64,000 bases of DNA from positions 23,591 through 87,590 of the forward strand of contig JAIKXM010000012.1 of NCBI GenBank assembly GCA_024684085.1, in the 5' to 3' direction. Shown in pieces: positions 60,936 through 64,000 of the stretch (position 1 is the first letter of the stretch; every line of letters starts with the position of its first letter). The notes beneath the pieces are model-generated. The model was not told where the DNA came from and ran no database searches. It saw nothing but the letters and a program-made list of their open reading frames with translations. This DNA is from Lachnospiraceae bacterium. Its GTDB lineage: Bacteria; Bacillota; Clostridia; Lachnospirales; Lachnospiraceae. The position numbers were made by a program, and so were the translations under genes.

Positions 60936-61262
60936 TTACAAATACTTTTTTAATATGTACACAACATCAACGAGATCCGAAAGCGTATCAACGAAAAAGC
61001 TAAATGGATGCGTCTTAAAATCACCCTTTCCGTTATCAAAATGCTTCAAATCAGTTTTAGATTCTATTAGGTTTTTAGTAGGCTCTTTACAATTGATTCG
61101 AACCAACTTTTCCCTTGATTTCCAATTAAATGTTGTAAATCCTTTTATGTGAATTACATTTTGGCTGCCTTCTATTCCGGAAACTCTTTCTATTTGTAAT
61201 CCGGCATCCTCTAAAAACCGTTTTAATCCAATTCCTGAATCAATATTATATTTTTCAAACAT
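60936..61262 (-). CDS. Small protein of unknown function next to the R-M genes
   Basis: A 108-residue protein, MFEKYNIDSGIGLKRFLED and on, that I do not recognise. It has no membrane segment or signal peptide; it is rich in Lys, Asp and Phe and ends in a hydrophobic helix-like LVDVVYILKKYL. GGAAGGA five to six bases before the ATG makes it a likely real gene. It is AT-rich like the R-M genes and convergent with the methyltransferase, so it may belong to the same acquired segment. Confidence 0.6.
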   Translation of the reverse strand: MFEKYNIDSGIGLKRFLEDAGLQIERVSGIEGSQNVIHIKGFTTFNWKSREKLVRINCKEPTKNLIESKTDLKHFDNGKGDFKTHPFSFFVDTLSDLVDVVYILKKYL

Positions 61263-61316
61263 ATCGATCCTTCCATTTAGTTATTATTTTTGTTCAAACA
61301 CACCGAACAACTTCCG

Positions 61317-62348
61317 CTATTTTGACAACCTTTTACGCAGATTCCGATATCCCCAAAGTAACTTATAATAGCAGAAAAAGAGTAACGTTGACTTCATGGC
61401 CATTGCTATCAGCTTCTTCTCCTCGGGATTGATCTGGTTAACATAATACTTGTTATCCATGAAATCCGGAAAAGTCCTTTTCATCTCTTTGCTGAGTTCT
61501 CTTACCCAACTGATCTTAGCGCCCTTAACACAGGGCATATAAGTAAAGAGCGTATTGATATAGAAAAGCCTTGTGAAAGAAAATTCAAGCTCCGGCTTGT
61601 AACTATCTAAAAACCCGTGCCTTCCGGCTTCGCTCAACATTATCCTTCCGGCTGTCTTCCTGTCTTCACATCTCTCCACAGTCACGGTATGTACCGTAGA
61701 TGAACTGTGCTGATAATAATAATACAGAGGTTCACTGATATATTCATAATGCTTATTGAGCAGAAGATAAGAATTGCTCATTGCATTATCTTCATAGAAT
61801 ATATCTTCAGGAAAGAACAATTCATTATCAAGTATCATACTCCTGCGGAATATCTTCACACAGAGGCTTCCTCCGTTCAGTATCATACTTCGCTTCTGTT
61901 CATCTCCGAGTATGCCCACCTGATCGGGACGGCTGTTACGATCTATCACTTCGCCCACCTTCATCGTATGTTCATAGCAAAGTGAATAATCACAGCCCAC
62001 ACAGTCAGCACCTGTCTCTTCAGCCTTGCCTATTAGACGTTCATAAAAGTCAGGCGTGATCCAGTCATCCGCATCTATGAAGCCTATCCAGTCACCCTTA
62101 GCACTTCGAATGCCCAGATTCTTGGCTCCGCCCTGATGATGATTGACCTCTGAAGCGATCACTCTGAATCTGTCGGGATATTCCGCTTCATATCGTCTGA
62201 GGATCTGAAGAGATTCATCGGTAGAACAGTCGTCCACTGCTATGATCTCATAATCTGTAACAGTCTGTGCGACCAGCGAATCAAGACAATATTCCAATTT
62301 TTTATCAGAGGCCATATTATATACAGGCACTATTATTGACAGTATCAC
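61317..62348 (-). CDS. Family 2 glycosyltransferase
   Basis: A 343-residue GT-A enzyme starting at GTG 62348 with GGGGAG about six bases upstream. IIVPVYNM, IIAVDDCSTDESL and FIDADDWITPDFYERL near residue 93 are the core motifs; FYEDNAMSNSYLLL near residue 182 is the catalytic-base region. It resembles capsule transferases of the 33353-34312 type. The R-M island separates it from the pse operon, so it may once have been contiguous with it. Confidence 0.9.
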   Translation of the reverse strand: MILSIIVPVYNMASDKKLEYCLDSLVAQTVTDYEIIAVDDCSTDESLQILRRYEAEYPDRFRVIASEVNHHQGGAKNLGIRSAKGDWIGFIDADDWITPDFYERLIGKAEETGADCVGCDYSLCYEHTMKVGEVIDRNSRPDQVGILGDEQKRSMILNGGSLCVKIFRRSMILDNELFFPEDIFYEDNAMSNSYLLLNKHYEYISEPLYYYYQHSSSTVHTVTVERCEDRKTAGRIMLSEAGRHGFLDSYKPELEFSFTRLFYINTLFTYMPCVKGAKISWVRELSKEMKRTFPDFMDNKYYVNQINPEEKKLIAMAMKSTLLFFCYYKLLWGYRNLRKRLSK

Positions 62349-62458
62349 AGCATTCTCCCCGGCAGGCTTCCCTGCAATCCCAGCATAGGAAATCTCTATA
62401 AGAAATACAGTCTCTCTGCGCTACTCACGTATACAAAGTCTGCATATGAATGTTGATC

Positions 62459-63469
62459 CTAATGCTTGTCATTAATGAATTTGTTCTCTTCAAGGGAATA
62501 CTTATTACCCATAAAGAGCTTATGTTTGATAACCCACCATCCGGGTATCCAGATCCTCTGCTTCATGGCAGGTGACACCGATCCGATCATCCAGCAGTTC
62601 TTATCGCAATGCTTAACCTGATCTCTCACCTTCGCAGCCTGCTCACTGTTCCAGATCTCATCCCATGTATTCTCATGGAGATTACCCATAGACATCTTCT
62701 CGGTACTTCCGTTACATGGCAGAACATTACCGTAAGGATCAAGGAAGAAACCGTTGGTTCCCATCTCACAGGGAAGTAATCGCGGCTCACCGTAGATATA
62801 ATTGATAAGTCCATGATTAAAGTAAGCTCTTCCCCATTTCTTAGGGCTCTTACTCTGAAGCAGTTCGTTGATCAGCTCTTCGAACGCCTTGGATACTTTA
62901 TATCTGTCATCTATCTTATTGTCCGTCTTACGGAAATAGAAGGAATTATGAAGTGTCGCAGTGGCAAATTCCATATTTAGGTCATTGGCAAGATGATACA
63001 AAGGCACCAGATCCTGACAATTCATATCCTGCACAGTCATTCCAAAGCCTACATCCTTATGTCCCATCTCCACAAGCTTCTGAAGAGTGCCGTAACCTCT
63101 GTTGAATCCGTCCGGCAAACCTCTTATGGCATTATTGGTAGCCTCAAGTCCCTCTATACTGATACGTATTCCTATCTCAGGGAATCTCTCGCACAACTCG
63201 ATTATACGATCGGTAAAATATCCGTTGGTTGAGATAACTATTCTCGGAGTCTTCTTGTAGAGGAGCTCCACTATATCACCTATATCCTTCCTGATAAAGG
63301 TCTCACCACCGGTGATATTGGTAAAAGCCATATCAGGAAGCTTCTCCAATGTCGCCAGATCTATCTCTTCCTCAGGTCTCGTAGGATCCTTGAAACAATC
63401 ACACATATTACAGTGCGCATTACACCTGTAAGTTATTATTATTGAACCATGTAAATTATTCTTTGCCAT
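62459..63469 (-). CDS. Radical SAM/SPASM domain protein
   Basis: A 336-residue iron-sulfur enzyme. TYRCNAHCNMCDC gives Cys16-x3-Cys20-x2-Cys23, the radical SAM cluster motif, and ITGGETFIRKDI the GGE AdoMet motif. The C-terminal part (LLPCEMGTNGFFLDPYGNVLPCNGS, then KHCDKNCW) holds SPASM-type cysteines. Such enzymes modify peptides or act in cofactor and sugar chemistry; no precursor peptide gene is visible here. Its position beside glycan genes suggests a role in the same locus, but this is unproven. Confidence 0.88.
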   Translation of the reverse strand: MAKNNLHGSIIITYRCNAHCNMCDCFKDPTRPEEEIDLATLEKLPDMAFTNITGGETFIRKDIGDIVELLYKKTPRIVISTNGYFTDRIIELCERFPEIGIRISIEGLEATNNAIRGLPDGFNRGYGTLQKLVEMGHKDVGFGMTVQDMNCQDLVPLYHLANDLNMEFATATLHNSFYFRKTDNKIDDRYKVSKAFEELINELLQSKSPKKWGRAYFNHGLINYIYGEPRLLPCEMGTNGFFLDPYGNVLPCNGSTEKMSMGNLHENTWDEIWNSEQAAKVRDQVKHCDKNCWMIGSVSPAMKQRIWIPGWWVIKHKLFMGNKYSLEENKFINDKH

Positions 63470-63509
63470 ATTCCGTACTTTCTATACTGTCTTTTTCACA
63501 ATATCTGCC

Positions 63510-63515
63510 ATTATA
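63510..63515 (-). promoter_or_regulatory. Possible -10 box for the radical SAM gene
   Basis: A perfect TATAAT on the minus strand about 41 bases before the ATG at 63469. No good -35 is seen. Confidence 0.35.
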
Positions 63516-63543
63516 CTCAATTTACGATCTGAGCCATCATTAA

Positions 63544-63849
63544 TTAATAATTGTTATCTGAACCGTTATCATAATAACTGCCATCATTATCTGAGCCATT
63601 ATTGTAGTAATCGCGTCCGGCATTTGAACCGTTATCATAATAATTGTCATTGGCATCTATCATATCATCTTCTCTAAGAGGGATAAGAACAGCCATAACA
63701 ATATAGGCAACGAAGCCTACACCGCTCATAAGCGCGAGCGCCCATATGATCCTTACAACTGCGGGATCTATCCCCAAGTATTCACCTACTCCGCCACATA
63801 CTCCGGCAAGAATCCTGTTATTATTAGATCTTCTTAATTGTTTCTGCAT
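63544..63849 (-). CDS. PspC-domain membrane protein with repetitive acidic tail
   Basis: A 101-residue protein. LRRSNNNRILAGVCGGVGEYLGIDPAVVRIIWALALMSGVGFVAYIVMAVLIP (residues about 5-57) is a complete PspC domain with one or two membrane helices. The remaining tail has 11-residue units starting YYDNGS, YYNNGS and YYDNGS, encoded by an imperfect 33-bp repeat. GGAGAAG lies about nine bases before the ATG. PspC proteins act in envelope stress responses or as anti-sigma-like membrane proteins; the tail is not part of the family. Confidence 0.9.
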   Translation of the reverse strand: MQKQLRRSNNNRILAGVCGGVGEYLGIDPAVVRIIWALALMSGVGFVAYIVMAVLIPLREDDMIDANDNYYDNGSNAGRDYYNNGSDNDGSYYDNGSDNNY

Positions 63850-64000
63850 TATTATCTTCTCCTGCCACTCAAAATGTGTTCAAATATACTCAAACACATC
63901 GAGAAATTGAAGTCCTCACGGATACTTCTTACTGCTTCAAAGTGTATGTTTTGGTGGTTATAAATAACACACTACTCACAAGTTCTTGTACACTCCACAG
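63850..64000. other. Window end, no gene seen
   Basis: Only the PspC leader and its ribosome site are recognised; the last 120 bases hold no coding or RNA signal that I can support. Confidence 0.5.

Noticed and set aside
1..64000. tRNA, rRNA, riboswitch or phage genes
   Set aside because: I looked on both strands and saw no cloverleaf, rRNA-like segment, recognisable riboswitch core, integrase or transposase; short RNAs could still be missed by eye.

Overview
The window looks like a chromosomal segment of a low-to-moderate-GC Gram-positive anaerobe, most likely a Lachnospiraceae-type member of the Clostridia. The basis is strong AGGAGG-type ribosome binding sites, long unidirectional gene strings with ATGA/GTGA overlaps, and several gene types (MBOAT/SGNH pairs, FkbH-like loader, PspC protein, PglK-like ABC flippase) familiar from that group. 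I cannot name the genus. Almost the whole window is one very large surface-glycan island, read right to left (minus strand).

Right end: a PspC-domain membrane protein, a radical SAM/SPASM protein and a family 2 glycosyltransferase (63.8-61.3 kb). Next is a more AT-rich, plus-strand type II restriction-modification island (58.4-60.9 kb) with a small unknown minus-strand gene beside it. At 58.08 kb a consensus-like promoter starts a long leftward operon. It opens with pseudaminic acid genes (pseC, pseF, pseI, pseG) and a candidate nonulosonic-acid transferase carrying sialyltransferase-type EDG and HP motifs. An ABC flippase, an acyltransferase-3 protein and a GtrA protein follow. Then come two GT-C-like membrane proteins, a WecE/RffA-type aminotransferase, a GNAT acetyltransferase, a GtrB-like glycosyltransferase, a FemAB-like protein, several GT4/GT2 enzymes, a DUF2334 deacetylase-like protein and a large Wzy/WaaL-like protein. 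The string ends with a membrane-bound CapD/WbpM-type dehydratase, two more GT4 enzymes and a nucleotide-sugar dehydrogenase (27.7 kb).

Middle: a divergent plus-strand pair, MBOAT acyltransferase plus SGNH-like partner (25.0-27.7 kb), is closed by a bidirectional terminator. Leftward again are a sugar formyltransferase-like gene, a GT4, a polysaccharide deacetylase-like gene and three tandem AsnB-type amidotransferases (21.7-15.6 kb). The second and the leftmost AsnB genes each have their own promoter placed so that the mRNA would be leaderless. A terminator and a large inverted repeat separate these two genes.

Left end: a striking run, FkbH-like loader, membrane-anchored SGNH protein, acyl carrier protein, MBOAT, MaoC hydratase and SDR (15.6-9.6 kb). 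It resembles the Dlt D-alanylation machine with DltA replaced by an FkbH-type enzyme. It is followed by a Wzy-like polymerase and then a RfbF-type cytidylyltransferase, DRE-TIM aldolase and ThDP enzyme, with GT10, GT4, SDR and a GT4 cut by the window edge. That set is compatible with a CDP-activated branched deoxysugar.

Taken together, the genes would build nucleotide-activated acidic and amino sugars, assemble them, flip or polymerise them, and decorate the polymer by amidation, formylation, O-acylation and lipid-linked side-chain glucosylation-type chemistry. No initiating phosphoglycosyltransferase, Wzx, PseB, RmlAB or CDP-glucose dehydratase was seen, so the pathway must draw on genes outside the window.
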